This document shows positions 43,401 to 51,397 of a stretch of DNA of 64,000 nucleotides, one piece after another (the first letter of the stretch is position 1; each line of letters begins with the position of its first letter). The position numbers and the translations under genes were made by a program. This stretch comes from Variovorax sp. Root473 (lineage in GTDB: Bacteria; Pseudomonadota; Gammaproteobacteria; Burkholderiales; Burkholderiaceae_C): contig NZ_LMEV01000020.1 of NCBI RefSeq assembly GCF_001426505.1, forward strand, positions 343,910 to 407,909, given 5' to 3'. Below the pieces are notes generated by a model. It was not told the origin of the DNA, did not search any database, and saw only the letters and a program-made list of their open reading frames with translations.

Positions 43401-45953
43401 GACGGCGGGCGCATCGAAACTTCGGCCGCACGCTTCGACCTGCGGGGTGCGCGCGTCGATGCGTCGGCGCCGAACGGCGCGGCGGGGCAGTGGTTCATCG
43501 ACCCCTTCGACCTCACCATCAGCCACGGCAACACCGGCGGCACGCTGCCGAGCAACCCGTATGACGCGCTCGCCAACTCGACCATCGAGGACGGCGACAT
43601 CAACACCGCGCTCAACGGCGGCACCAGCGTGCGGATCTCCACGGGCACCGGCACGGGCGGTGGCGGCGTCATCACGCTCGAGCCCGACGTCGACATCAAC
43701 TACACCGGCTCCAAGGGCCCGCTCACGCTCCAGCTGGACGCCGCCAGCGGCATCCAGACGCGCACGCCCGGCACCACCATCCGCGCCACCGGCGGCGACG
43801 ACCTGAACGTGGTGATGAACGCCGGCGTCAACCCCGATGGCACGCCCTCGGGCAGCAGCGGCTACATCAACTTCGCGGGCAACATCCTCACGCAGGGCGG
43901 CAGCGTGTCGATGAACGCGCTGGGCACGGGCGCGCCCGGCAGCGGCTCCATCCGCCTGAACGGCGGGCAGGTCATCACCGACGGCGGCAGCGTGTCGCTG
44001 TTCAGCGGCCAGCCCGGTGCGCCGACCGGCACGGTCGTCGCGCGGGACGTACAGGTCGACACGCGCGTCGGCCAGAGCGACGCGGGCGCGGGCGGCAACG
44101 TGCGCATCGAAGGCGGCGACGTGTACCTGCAGGGCGCGCGCATCGCCACGGCCACCGGCAACGTGGACATCCGCGGCACCTCGACCACGTGGGACAGCGG
44201 CGTGGTCATCACCGACGGCCAGACCGGCCCGAGCACCATCAGCACCACCAGCGGCAACGTCACGGTGCAGGGCGTGGCGCGGCGCCAGGCCTCGTCCACC
44301 TTCGCGGCGGCGCACGGCGTGCTCATCAACGGCGGCAGTTCCATCACCACCGGCAGCGGCAGCATCGCGGTGCGCGGCTACAACTTCAACAACGACCCGT
44401 CGGCACCGGGCGCGACCGAAGACAGCGGCGTGCGGCTGGAGAACGGCGCGCAGCTCGTCACCACGGGCGGCGGCCACATCGAGGTGACGGGCCGCTCGCA
44501 GAACGGCGGCCGCGGCGTCGTGCTGCAGGCCGGTGGATCGCCGACCGCGCCGGGTGCGCTGCCGGGCATCCGCAGCAGCGGCAACGTGCTGCTGCGTGCG
44601 AGCAACGACGGCAGCGGCGACTCGATCGTCATCGAGGCACCGGTCGTCGCGGCCGGCGCCATCGACCTGCGCCCGGGCGGGGTCGATGCCAACATGAACG
44701 TGTCGGACGACACGGCCACGCCCATCGTGCTGGGCGGCCCCACGGTCAACGGCTTCTCGGTGTCCGGCGCCGAGTTCGCGCAGCTTTCCGCGCCGACCAT
44801 CGTCGCGGGCAGCACCACGCATGCGGCCGACATCACGGTGGCGGGTGCGCTCTCCACCGCGGGCGCGCTGACGCTGCAGAACGAGGGCGGCGGCAACATC
44901 GCGCTCAACGCGCCGGTCTCGGCCGCGACGCTGGGGCTGCTGTCGGGCGGCAACGTGAGCCAGTCGGGTGCGGGCGCGATCACGGCGGGCACGTTGCTCG
45001 CGCGCTCGCGCAACGGCAGCGTCGATTTGCGCAATCCGGCGAACGACGTGGCCACGGTCGGCGGCGGTGCGGCCGGCGGCTTTGCGTATGTGGATGCGAA
45101 CGCGGTCACGATCGGGCCAGTGTCGGTCACCGGTTTCGATGCGGCGGGCAACCTGCCGCAAGTCACCTCGGCCGACTCGATGGCGGCGAACACGGTGCTC
45201 GTGCGCACGCTGAGCGGCGACCTCACGCTGGGCGCACCCGTCAGCAGCACCAGCGGCACCGACCTCGTGGCAGCGGCGCGCTTGCAGAACCCGGGGGGCT
45301 TCGGCATCTCGGGCGCGCTGTGGCGCGTGTGGGCCGACACCTGGGTCGGCGAAACGCGCGGCGGCCTGGCGGGCTCGGGCCCGCTGCCCAACTTCTATCA
45401 CTGCGCCTACCTGGGCCTGTGCACCGTGACCGTGACGCCGGGCGACAACCACTTCATCTACGCGCAGCAGCCGACGGCCACGATCGTGATCGCCGATGCG
45501 TCGCGCGCGGTGGGCGCGCCCAACCCGTTCTTCGTCTACAGCCTCACGGGCCTGATCCTTGGCGACACGGGCGCGGGCTTCAGCGGGTCGATGTCCACGA
45601 CGGCGGGGCTGGCCAGCCCGTCGGGCCTGTATCCGATCAACGGCAGCTTCACCTCGGCCGAAGGCTATGCGGTGCGCGTGGTGCCCGGCGAGCTGCGGGT
45701 CACCGCCGCGCCGTCGCGGCCCGTGCTGCCGTTGCTGCCTTCGGTGGACGTGGTGCGCGAGCCGCTGACCTCGTACCTCTACGACAAGAACATCGGCCAG
45801 GCGCCGATCTGCCTGGCCACCGGCCCGCTCGACGGCGACCGCGTGGCGCAGGGCGCCGACGTGCTGGCGCGCGAATGGTCGCGCGTGCGCTCGCGGCCCA
45901 ACCTGCTGAGCTGCGTGAACACCGAGCGGCGCAACGGCTGTTCGGACTTCTGA
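40464..45953 (+). CDS. TpsA filamentous-haemagglutinin-like secreted exoprotein
   Basis: An 1829-residue protein. Signal peptide (1-30, ending A-L-A-Q). TPS domain (about 30-290) with N-W-N-A-F-S-I-G, I-L-L-N-R-V and N-P-N-G-V-V-F at 128-134, the marks of cargo recognised by TpsB POTRA. A long right-handed beta-helix of Gly/Ala/Ser/Thr/Val repeats follows. Near 1660-1745 is an MBG-like beta module (A-P-N-P-F-F-V-Y-S-L-T-G). All five mature cysteines lie at the end: 1647, 1653, 1783, 1817 and 1826. The last pair, C-x8-C four residues from the end, resembles the C-terminal loop of HMW1-type adhesins. The likely role is a surface adhesin or released fibre. Confidence 0.93.
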   Translation: MKPRNLQPRLTLRPLALSIACMGLAPALAQTILPSFGPGGYTTLGGVTVGTTTSATSAGGQALGISQSSLRAIINWNAFSIGAKDAVNITHTNPSQAAASILLNRVTGNQLSTIAGQLTSPGRVFLVNPNGVVFSQGAQVNVGGLVASTLALSTTDNAFLEGSTQLTFERPDGNTNVVSNAGVLTATGGPVVLMGAEVTNSGRIVADRGTVALASGRKISFDLGNDGLTNLVVAADAMATSAKVVNTESGTLQADGGRVMLVGSSNTAGELVVNQSGTVRARTLENVNGEIVLGAGRDNRIEMNGGLLDATGAGAGQQGGSIRIAAGQVRIEGTGAGDQRAVIDASGQAGGGSVSVHGYDVALSSTSVLRADATTGGAGGTVTTASAKDQALVGEADAAPERESRLQAYGEMTARGAGAGKGGAISNEADSVRVQAVRVDAGGGAQGGANGSWTVSAKQSDLGIVEAGNVPVYDSKLPSFGGGVVSAGSVGDTLGRGTDVTLASGRTGVGAGVTFAPGVQVIKSEGGTARLRVDSAGSIVMNEGSAITSQQGALHVDFNADSTGLVATNAKNINNSSGNPSAESDYAAAIVLTGATIAANGGDVRFFGQGDAQNGRAIGGMAPLGGDTGDYVWRDGVTLAGSQATTRGDGRVTMRGQGRTWIDDQDNSDFIFRGSNGVSIMGGTVEAGAGGLQVDGLAGYERSGVAVSSGAVLKSVGDIGIKGQGPTWTSDIGGAAVGASTAVVIDDATVAGERDVRIEGQGANLDGLRTDTGFAAGNMSAGGGNGVAIRGAVSAGAGRRIDVIGHAGSEGFSATQGSPDIVITPSTTPTYGVAVTADSDHPMALRTDGGTIAIDGQGTDVSMRLVTFFSGVGTSVGTLASVASDSGKGGSISVQGRNVLIDGATNSDGSPAVARLDASGATGGGSIDIAGSNAVAIGKNTSLEANVTGTGSGGSIKVVATQTLRAYGQLSARAGAAGGDGGRIETSAARFDLRGARVDASAPNGAAGQWFIDPFDLTISHGNTGGTLPSNPYDALANSTIEDGDINTALNGGTSVRISTGTGTGGGGVITLEPDVDINYTGSKGPLTLQLDAASGIQTRTPGTTIRATGGDDLNVVMNAGVNPDGTPSGSSGYINFAGNILTQGGSVSMNALGTGAPGSGSIRLNGGQVITDGGSVSLFSGQPGAPTGTVVARDVQVDTRVGQSDAGAGGNVRIEGGDVYLQGARIATATGNVDIRGTSTTWDSGVVITDGQTGPSTISTTSGNVTVQGVARRQASSTFAAAHGVLINGGSSITTGSGSIAVRGYNFNNDPSAPGATEDSGVRLENGAQLVTTGGGHIEVTGRSQNGGRGVVLQAGGSPTAPGALPGIRSSGNVLLRASNDGSGDSIVIEAPVVAAGAIDLRPGGVDANMNVSDDTATPIVLGGPTVNGFSVSGAEFAQLSAPTIVAGSTTHAADITVAGALSTAGALTLQNEGGGNIALNAPVSAATLGLLSGGNVSQSGAGAITAGTLLARSRNGSVDLRNPANDVATVGGGAAGGFAYVDANAVTIGPVSVTGFDAAGNLPQVTSADSMAANTVLVRTLSGDLTLGAPVSSTSGTDLVAAARLQNPGGFGISGALWRVWADTWVGETRGGLAGSGPLPNFYHCAYLGLCTVTVTPGDNHFIYAQQPTATIVIADASRAVGAPNPFFVYSLTGLILGDTGAGFSGSMSTTAGLASPSGLYPINGSFTSAEGYAVRVVPGELRVTAAPSRPVLPLLPSVDVVREPLTSYLYDKNIGQAPICLATGPLDGDRVAQGADVLAREWSRVRSRPNLLSCVNTERRNGCSDF

Positions 45954-45966
45954 GACGCAAGGCGTG

Positions 45967-46830
45967 TCAGCGCACCGCGTCGCCGCGGACCGTGAGCACG
46001 AAGAGCTGCGCCATCAGGTCCGCGAGCAGTCGCAGCTGCGGGTCGTCGGTCAGTGGGGCATGCCGCCACGGCGCGACCTGCGCATCGACGCCATCGATCG
46101 GCCCCGCGAAGAACAAGCGCCGCAGCGCGCCGCCGAGCACGTCGTGCGCCGCCGCGTCCGCGGGGTTGCCGAGCGCGCTGTCGGCATGGCTGCCGAATGT
46201 CGGCGTGGCAAGGAAGGGCGAGAGCACCGTGCCTTGCAGGCGGTCGTCGCGCAACAGGCGGCCCAGCGTCAGGTCGTACGGTTGCGACGGCCCGTTCGCG
46301 AGCGCTTCCTGCAGCAACGCGGGCAGCACGCGCAGGCCCTTCGGCGTCACGAGGTAGGCGACCGCCCCCCAGTTGTAGAGCATGCGCGCATCGAGAAAGT
46401 CGATGCCCGTCAGCGCATGGCGCGGCGCGCTGCTGCCTTGCGGCAGCCGTCGCTGCAGGCTCTGCCAGAGCGCGAGCAGCTGCTGCGTCCCGGTCACGGG
46501 CTGGCACTCCAGGAACGCGATGTCACAGCCGTCGGCTTCGAGTTGCGCGAGCACGCCGCTGCGCAGCACCGTCGGCAGCGCCTCGCTGAGCTGCGCATCG
46601 TCCTCGAGCACCAGCAGCGCTTCGCCGGCGTTCGCGCGGGTGATGGCTTCGGTGTGCGAGAGAAAGCAGGCATGCTCGCCGGGCGTGATCGCTGCACCGC
46701 CGGACGTGAGCGTGCGCGCATCGACGGCCGCGTGTCGCCGGATGTCCGTCAGCCCGAGCCGCTGCAGCTGCGCGTCCATGGCGGCGCGGCGACGGGTGCT
46801 TCGCTCGAGGTTGATGTAGCAGCCTTGCAT
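45967..46830 (-). CDS. Glycosyltransferase family 25 (LOS-type) protein
   Basis: A 287-residue GT25 enzyme. Y-I-N-L-E-R-S-T-R-R-R near residue 5, G-E-H-A-C-F-L-S-H-T-E-A-I near 51 and L-L-V-L-E-D-D-A near 72 are the hallmarks of the family, the last holding the metal-binding acidic pair. GT25 enzymes add galactose or other sugars to LOS and, in other organisms, to proteins. A strong ribosome site (GGAGGT) precedes ATG 46830. It converges on the TpsA gene with 13 bases between and is divergent from the tandem GT2 gene by 47 bases. A target on the adhesin is possible but not shown by sequence. Confidence 0.9.
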   Translation of the reverse strand: MQGCYINLERSTRRRAAMDAQLQRLGLTDIRRHAAVDARTLTSGGAAITPGEHACFLSHTEAITRANAGEALLVLEDDAQLSEALPTVLRSGVLAQLEADGCDIAFLECQPVTGTQQLLALWQSLQRRLPQGSSAPRHALTGIDFLDARMLYNWGAVAYLVTPKGLRVLPALLQEALANGPSQPYDLTLGRLLRDDRLQGTVLSPFLATPTFGSHADSALGNPADAAAHDVLGGALRRLFFAGPIDGVDAQVAPWRHAPLTDDPQLRLLADLMAQLFVLTVRGDAVR

Positions 46831-46877
46831 GGGTACCTCCGGTGCTTCATCGCTGAAGGCGCGATGCAGTGGACATC

Positions 46878-48650
46878 ATGACGTCGGAAGCCCTGGAGGC
46901 TTCGTTGCGCGATGCGGGCCGGCCGTGGCTCAGCGTCGTGCTGCCTTTCTACCGCAAGCTCGCCGAGTTCGAGCGCGTGCTGCCGATGAATGCAGCGTAC
47001 TGGGCGCGGCCCGGCATCGAGGTGGTGCTGGCGCTCGACGAACCCGGCGAAGAAGCCGGCGTGCTGGCGCTGGCCGCGCGCTTTGCGCAGATTCGCTGGA
47101 AGGTGCTCGTGAACGACGTCGCGCACGCGTGGCGCCCGCCGTGCAAGGCCATCAACGCCGCCGTGCGTTGCAGTGCGGGGCGCTTCGTGCTGGTCCATTC
47201 GCCCGAATCCGCCTACGCGGGCGATGCAATGGCCGTGCTGCTGCGGGCGGCGATGGGGCACGCGCGCGGCGTCGCCGTCGGCCGTGTTGGCTTCGCGCGC
47301 TTCGACGAACTCACGGACGCCGCCGACACGCTCGACGCCGCCTTCGCCCGCCAGGTGCCGCCCGAGCTGCTGCTGCAGACCTTCTACGGCTCGCTGTGCT
47401 GCGCGCGCGAAGCCTTCGATGCGGTCCATGGCTACGACGAATCGCTTGAAGAATGGGGCGGCGACGACGACAACCTGCGCGTGCGCCTCGAGATGGCGGG
47501 CTGGCAGCTGCTGGCCTGCCCGGGCGCGCACCTGCTGCACCTGTCGGACGAAACGCGCACCGGCGGCGAGCAGTTCGATCGCGACCTCGACTGGATTCGA
47601 TGCACACCGCACGAGGCCCGCGCCGGTGATGCCGGCTGGGGCCGTGATTTCGACCGCGTCGCGCGCAACGGCAGCGCAGGCCCATGGCCCGCCGATGCAC
47701 CGGTCTGGCTGCACGCCACCGTTGCCACACCGGTGGTGCCAATGGGCTCGCGCCGCCAGTGCGAGGTCTGCGCGCGCCTGCTGCATCACGAAGCCAGCGC
47801 TTTCCATTGCCCACGGTGCGAGAACCCGCCGATCCCGCCGCGTCTCACCTCGCGGCTGCGCATCGTCTGCGTGATGCAGGTGCGCAACGAGGCGCGCTAT
47901 CTGCCAGGTTGCCTCGACCACCTGCGCGGCCATGTGGACGGCATCGTCGCGCTCGACGACGGCTCGACCGACGGCACAGCCCCCATCCTGCGGCGCGAGC
48001 CGATGCTGCTTGAGCTGCTGTCGAACCCACCGCGCGACGATGGCGCGCACGTCTGGGACGAGACCGAGAGCAAGCGCCGCCTGCTTGACGCGGCACGCCG
48101 CCACGGCGCGGGCTGGGTGCTGGTGTGCGATGCCGACGAGCGCTACGAACAGCTGTTCCTGCGTCACCTGCATGCCACCGTCGATTCGCTGCCCGACCAC
48201 CAGCTTGCCAGCCTGTCGCTCGTGTCCTGCGAACTCTGGAACTCTCCCGATGCATGGCGCAGCGATGGTCCGTGGGGACGCAAGTCGCGCGCGCGCTTGT
48301 TCCGGTTGCCGCGGCAGATCGCGTTCGACCAGAGTCCTGCGCTGCACGGCCCGTGGCTGCCCGACGACGCGCAGCGCCACGGCCCGATGTTCTACAGCCG
48401 CTACCGGTTCTATCACCTGAAGAGCATCCGGCACGAAGACCGCGTGGCCCGGCGCGACCTCTACACGCGGCTCGATCCGTCTCGGCAGTTCCAGGCCATC
48501 GGCTATGAGTACCTCGCGGAGGAAGGGCCGGGCCTGCAGCTGGTGCGCATCGCGCCCGATCGCGACTACGACCGCAGCACCTTGCCGCCCGATCTGCAGG
48601 AATCGGCTCAGCCGCCCAACCCCAGCGTTCTCGCGAAGTCGCCACGGTAG
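46878..48650 (+). CDS. Tandem GT2-type glycosyltransferase with zinc-ribbon-like linker
   Basis: A 590-residue protein with two glycosyltransferase units. The first (about 18-230) starts L-S-V-V-L-P-F-Y-R-K and ends with E-E-W-G-G-D-D-D-N-L, the acceptor-side motif of galactosyltransferase-type GT2/GT27 domains. In the middle, Cys295, Cys298, Cys311 and Cys314 (C-x2-C-x12-C-x2-C) look like a zinc ribbon. The second (about 328-590) has V-M-Q-V-R-N-E-A-R-Y-L-P and L-D-D-G-S-T-D-G-T. The likely role is stepwise addition of two sugars. ATG 46878 was chosen over GTG 46869. The last 43 bases overlap the convergent glycosyltransferase-like gene. Confidence 0.85.
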   Translation: MTSEALEASLRDAGRPWLSVVLPFYRKLAEFERVLPMNAAYWARPGIEVVLALDEPGEEAGVLALAARFAQIRWKVLVNDVAHAWRPPCKAINAAVRCSAGRFVLVHSPESAYAGDAMAVLLRAAMGHARGVAVGRVGFARFDELTDAADTLDAAFARQVPPELLLQTFYGSLCCAREAFDAVHGYDESLEEWGGDDDNLRVRLEMAGWQLLACPGAHLLHLSDETRTGGEQFDRDLDWIRCTPHEARAGDAGWGRDFDRVARNGSAGPWPADAPVWLHATVATPVVPMGSRRQCEVCARLLHHEASAFHCPRCENPPIPPRLTSRLRIVCVMQVRNEARYLPGCLDHLRGHVDGIVALDDGSTDGTAPILRREPMLLELLSNPPRDDGAHVWDETESKRRLLDAARRHGAGWVLVCDADERYEQLFLRHLHATVDSLPDHQLASLSLVSCELWNSPDAWRSDGPWGRKSRARLFRLPRQIAFDQSPALHGPWLPDDAQRHGPMFYSRYRFYHLKSIRHEDRVARRDLYTRLDPSRQFQAIGYEYLAEEGPGLQLVRIAPDRDYDRSTLPPDLQESAQPPNPSVLAKSPR

Positions 48651-49396
48651 GTGCGCAGGCCCTGGTGCGACAGCTGCGAGCGCGTGTCGACATGCACGCG
48701 TCCGCCGATCGACTGCCAGCGGCGGCAGAAGCCGTAGTCTTCGCTGAGGTAGCGCCCGTTGTTCGGTTCGGCGAACACGTCGAAGAAGCGGTAGTGCGGG
48801 CGCGCCGCGACGAGCGGGTCGTCCATGCGGTCGGGCGTGTAGCGCAGCTCGGGCAGCGCCTGCGCCATCCGCTCGAGCACATGGCGCGCGATCAGCATGA
48901 AACCGGTGGGTGCATCGAGCACTTCGAGAAAACCGTCGGCGTCGACGCCCGCGCCCGCGTCGCGCGCATCGTTCAGGTTGACCGGAAACGCCGCATGCAG
49001 CGCCTCGAAGTCGGCGCGCGTGGCGCCGGCCGGCAGTGGCGTGCGCAGGCCGCCGTCGGGCCAGCCGTCGCTCTTGTGCGGGTACACGCCGGCCACCACG
49101 TCGCGGCCCGCAGTGAGCAGCCGCACAGCCGCCTCGGGCTCGAAGCCGATGTCGGCGTCGATCCAGAACAGGTGTGTCCAGCGCGTGTCGGCCAGGAACT
49201 CGGCGGCCAGCCGGTTGCGCGCGCGCGTGACGAGGCTGTCGCCGTCCAGAAAGCGCGTCTGCATCGCGAAGCCGTGGGTCCACGCGAGGTTGACGAGACC
49301 GAGCAGGCTGCGCACGCACGCGGTGCCGACCGCGCCGCTGTGGCAGGGCATGGCGACGAAGGGGCGGATGTCTTTCAGGTCGACGGTTGCAGGCAT
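48608..49396 (-). CDS. GT-A-fold glycosyltransferase-like protein
   Basis: A 262-residue protein. F-V-A-M-P-C-H-S-G near residue 13, N-R-L-A-A-E-F-L near 61 and W-I-D-A-D-I-G-F near 76 (a DxD-type metal site) match GT-A glycosyltransferases of the kind seen in polysaccharide and Anp1-like groups. N-G-R-Y-L-S-E-D-Y-G-F-C-R-R-W is the usual late acidic loop. The sugar and acceptor are unknown. It starts six bases after the stop of the hybrid kinase gene, so it is the third gene of a leftward binding-protein, kinase, glycosyltransferase operon. It also overlaps the tandem GT2 gene by 43 bases at the 3' end. Confidence 0.8.
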   Translation of the reverse strand: MPATVDLKDIRPFVAMPCHSGAVGTACVRSLLGLVNLAWTHGFAMQTRFLDGDSLVTRARNRLAAEFLADTRWTHLFWIDADIGFEPEAAVRLLTAGRDVVAGVYPHKSDGWPDGGLRTPLPAGATRADFEALHAAFPVNLNDARDAGAGVDADGFLEVLDAPTGFMLIARHVLERMAQALPELRYTPDRMDDPLVAARPHYRFFDVFAEPNNGRYLSEDYGFCRRWQSIGGRVHVDTRSQLSHQGLRTYRGDFARTLGLGG

Positions 49397-49402
49397 GGGC
49401 GG

Positions 49403-51397
49403 TCAGGCGCCGGGCGCGTGGCGCCGCGTGGTGAGCAGTGCGCGCAGCTTGGCCGGCGCCACCGGTTTGGTCAACAGCGTCACGCCGCCCTGGCGCAGCC
49501 GCTGCAGCACCTCGGGCCCGGTGGCGCCCGATACCAGCACGGCGAGCGCCTGGGGCTGCAGGCGGCGGGCGGCATCGATCACTTCCACGCCGTCGGCGTC
49601 GCCGGCCAGTTGCAGGTCGCACAGCACGGCGTCGTAGGCGATGTCGCCGGTGCCCAGCCGCGCGAGCGCCTCGGCGCCGGTGGTGACGCATTCGACCTCG
49701 CAGCCCCATTGCGTGAGCAGCGCGTGCGTGCCGTCGAGGATGGCGGCGTCGTCGTCCACCACGAGGCAGCGCAGTCCGGCCAATGGGGCGGGCGCGATCG
49801 GTGCGGGCTCGGGCGGCGCCACGTCGGCCATGCGCGCAGGGGGCAGCGTGAACGCGAAGGTGCTGCCGGCCTGCAATGCCGAGCGCACGGTGATGCGGGT
49901 GCCGAGCAGGGCAGCGATGCGCGTGCAGATCGCCAGGCCCAGGCCGAAGCCGCGGCGCCGGTCGCGCTCGGTGTTGGCCACCTGGTAGAACTCCTCGAAG
50001 ATGCGGCCCTGGTGGATGGGCGCGATGCCCACGCCGTTGTCGCGCACTTCGATGCGCACGCCGGCCCGGCTGCGCCGCGCGGCCACCAGCACGGTGCCGC
50101 CGTCGGGCGCGTGGCGCAGCGCATTGGCCACGAGGTTGCCGACGATGCGCTGCACCATCGCCGCGTCGCTGCGCACCGCCAGGCCGCGGTCGCGCCAACG
50201 CAGCCGCACCTGCACCGCGCTGGCGGCGGGTGCGTGCTGCGCATCGAGCTGGTCGAACAGCGCAGCGAGCGAAACGCGCGTGATGGCGGGCGTGAGCACC
50301 TGCGCGTCGAGCCGCGAGATTTCGAGCAGGTCGTCCAGCAGCACGCCCATGAAGCCGGTGCTCTCCTGCAGCCGCAGCACGGCGGGGCGCTGTGCCTCGG
50401 TGGCGCTGGGCAGCAGGCCGTCGATGAACAGGCCCATGGCGTGCAGCGGCTGGCGCAGGTCGTGGCTCGCGGCGGCCAGGAAGCGCGCGCGAGAGAGCGC
50501 CGCCTGTTCTGCCTCGGCCATGCGCTGCAGCGCGACGGCGGTGGCTTCGCGCACGCGCTCCTCGCTCACCTGGCGGTTGTATTGCAGCCGCTCGGCGAGG
50601 CGGTCGATGTCGTGCGCGAGCACGGCCAGCTCGTGCGTGCCACGCGTGCCGCCTTCGACCACGCCGCAGCGCACCTCGAAGTGGCCGGCTTCCAGCGCTG
50701 CCACCGTGCGCGACACGCGCCGCAGCGGCCGCGCCACCGTGCGCGCCATGTGGCGCACCGAGGCCCACGCCGCCAGCAGCGCGACCAGCGCGATGCCGAT
50801 GCCGGCAATGAGCGACCGGCTGCGCTCGTGCGTGTAGGCGGTGGTGTCGCGGAAGGTCTGCACCAGCCCGATGGGCGCGTCGCCCCCGGTGGTGGAGCCC
50901 GCGGGTGCGAAGGCGCTGGCACGCGAGGCCTCGCGCAGCGTGACCGGCGCGCTGAACATGCGCAGCTGCGCGAGCGATTCGTTCTTCGGCCCGGCCGTGA
51001 CGTACACGCCGGCGCTGTTGCTGATCTCCACGCGCGTCACCTGCCCGCCGCGCAGCGCGGCCGAGGCCACGTTCTGCAATGCCGGCAGGTCGCCCGCGTA
51101 CAGGCTCAGGTCGGACATCGCCGCCACCTGTTTCGCGACGGCCTGGCCTTCGGCGTCGAAAGCGGCTTCGAGCGTCTGCAGCCGGTGGTGCGTGAACCAG
51201 CCGGTGAGCGCCAGCGCCACGGCCGCGCAGGGCACGACGCCCAGACGGAACAGGTCGCGCTGCAGGTGGCCGCGCACCACGAGCGATGCGGCGGACGGTG
51301 GGGGTGGCGGCGGCGGCGAGGCGGGAGAGTCGACCGCCACGCCTGCTCCCGCCGTCGGTCGGGACAGCGCGGACGGGGCGACCGGCGTGGTGCTCAT
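49403..51397 (-). CDS. Hybrid sensor histidine kinase/response regulator (operon with a binding protein)
   Basis: A 664-residue kinase. After a Pro-rich cytoplasmic leader, two membrane segments (about 50-70 and 200-220) flank a periplasmic domain of about 130 residues. A HAMP-like linker and a coiled coil lead to the H-box A-A-A-S-H-D-L-R-Q-P with His312. The ATPase domain has N-A-L-R-H-A, D-N-G-V-G-I and G-F-G-L-G-L. A C-terminal receiver has V-V-D-D-D-A and L-C-D-L-Q. Its start overlaps the stop of the periplasmic binding protein gene by ATGA, so that protein probably presents ligand to the sensor domain. No separate output regulator is adjacent. Confidence 0.93.
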   Translation of the reverse strand: MSTTPVAPSALSRPTAGAGVAVDSPASPPPPPPPSAASLVVRGHLQRDLFRLGVVPCAAVALALTGWFTHHRLQTLEAAFDAEGQAVAKQVAAMSDLSLYAGDLPALQNVASAALRGGQVTRVEISNSAGVYVTAGPKNESLAQLRMFSAPVTLREASRASAFAPAGSTTGGDAPIGLVQTFRDTTAYTHERSRSLIAGIGIALVALLAAWASVRHMARTVARPLRRVSRTVAALEAGHFEVRCGVVEGGTRGTHELAVLAHDIDRLAERLQYNRQVSEERVREATAVALQRMAEAEQAALSRARFLAAASHDLRQPLHAMGLFIDGLLPSATEAQRPAVLRLQESTGFMGVLLDDLLEISRLDAQVLTPAITRVSLAALFDQLDAQHAPAASAVQVRLRWRDRGLAVRSDAAMVQRIVGNLVANALRHAPDGGTVLVAARRSRAGVRIEVRDNGVGIAPIHQGRIFEEFYQVANTERDRRRGFGLGLAICTRIAALLGTRITVRSALQAGSTFAFTLPPARMADVAPPEPAPIAPAPLAGLRCLVVDDDAAILDGTHALLTQWGCEVECVTTGAEALARLGTGDIAYDAVLCDLQLAGDADGVEVIDAARRLQPQALAVLVSGATGPEVLQRLRQGGVTLLTKPVAPAKLRALLTTRRHAPGA

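Noticed and set aside
43100..45300. Long Gly/Ala/Ser-coding repeats in TpsA as a possible CRISPR or tandem DNA repeat
   Set aside because: Repeats are at protein level with variable DNA. There is no fixed repeat-spacer period.
42651..45452. A 933-residue minus-strand open frame opposite TpsA
   Set aside because: The repeat codons of TpsA leave the reverse strand free of stops. The product is Ala/Arg/Val/Asp low-complexity sequence with no start signal.
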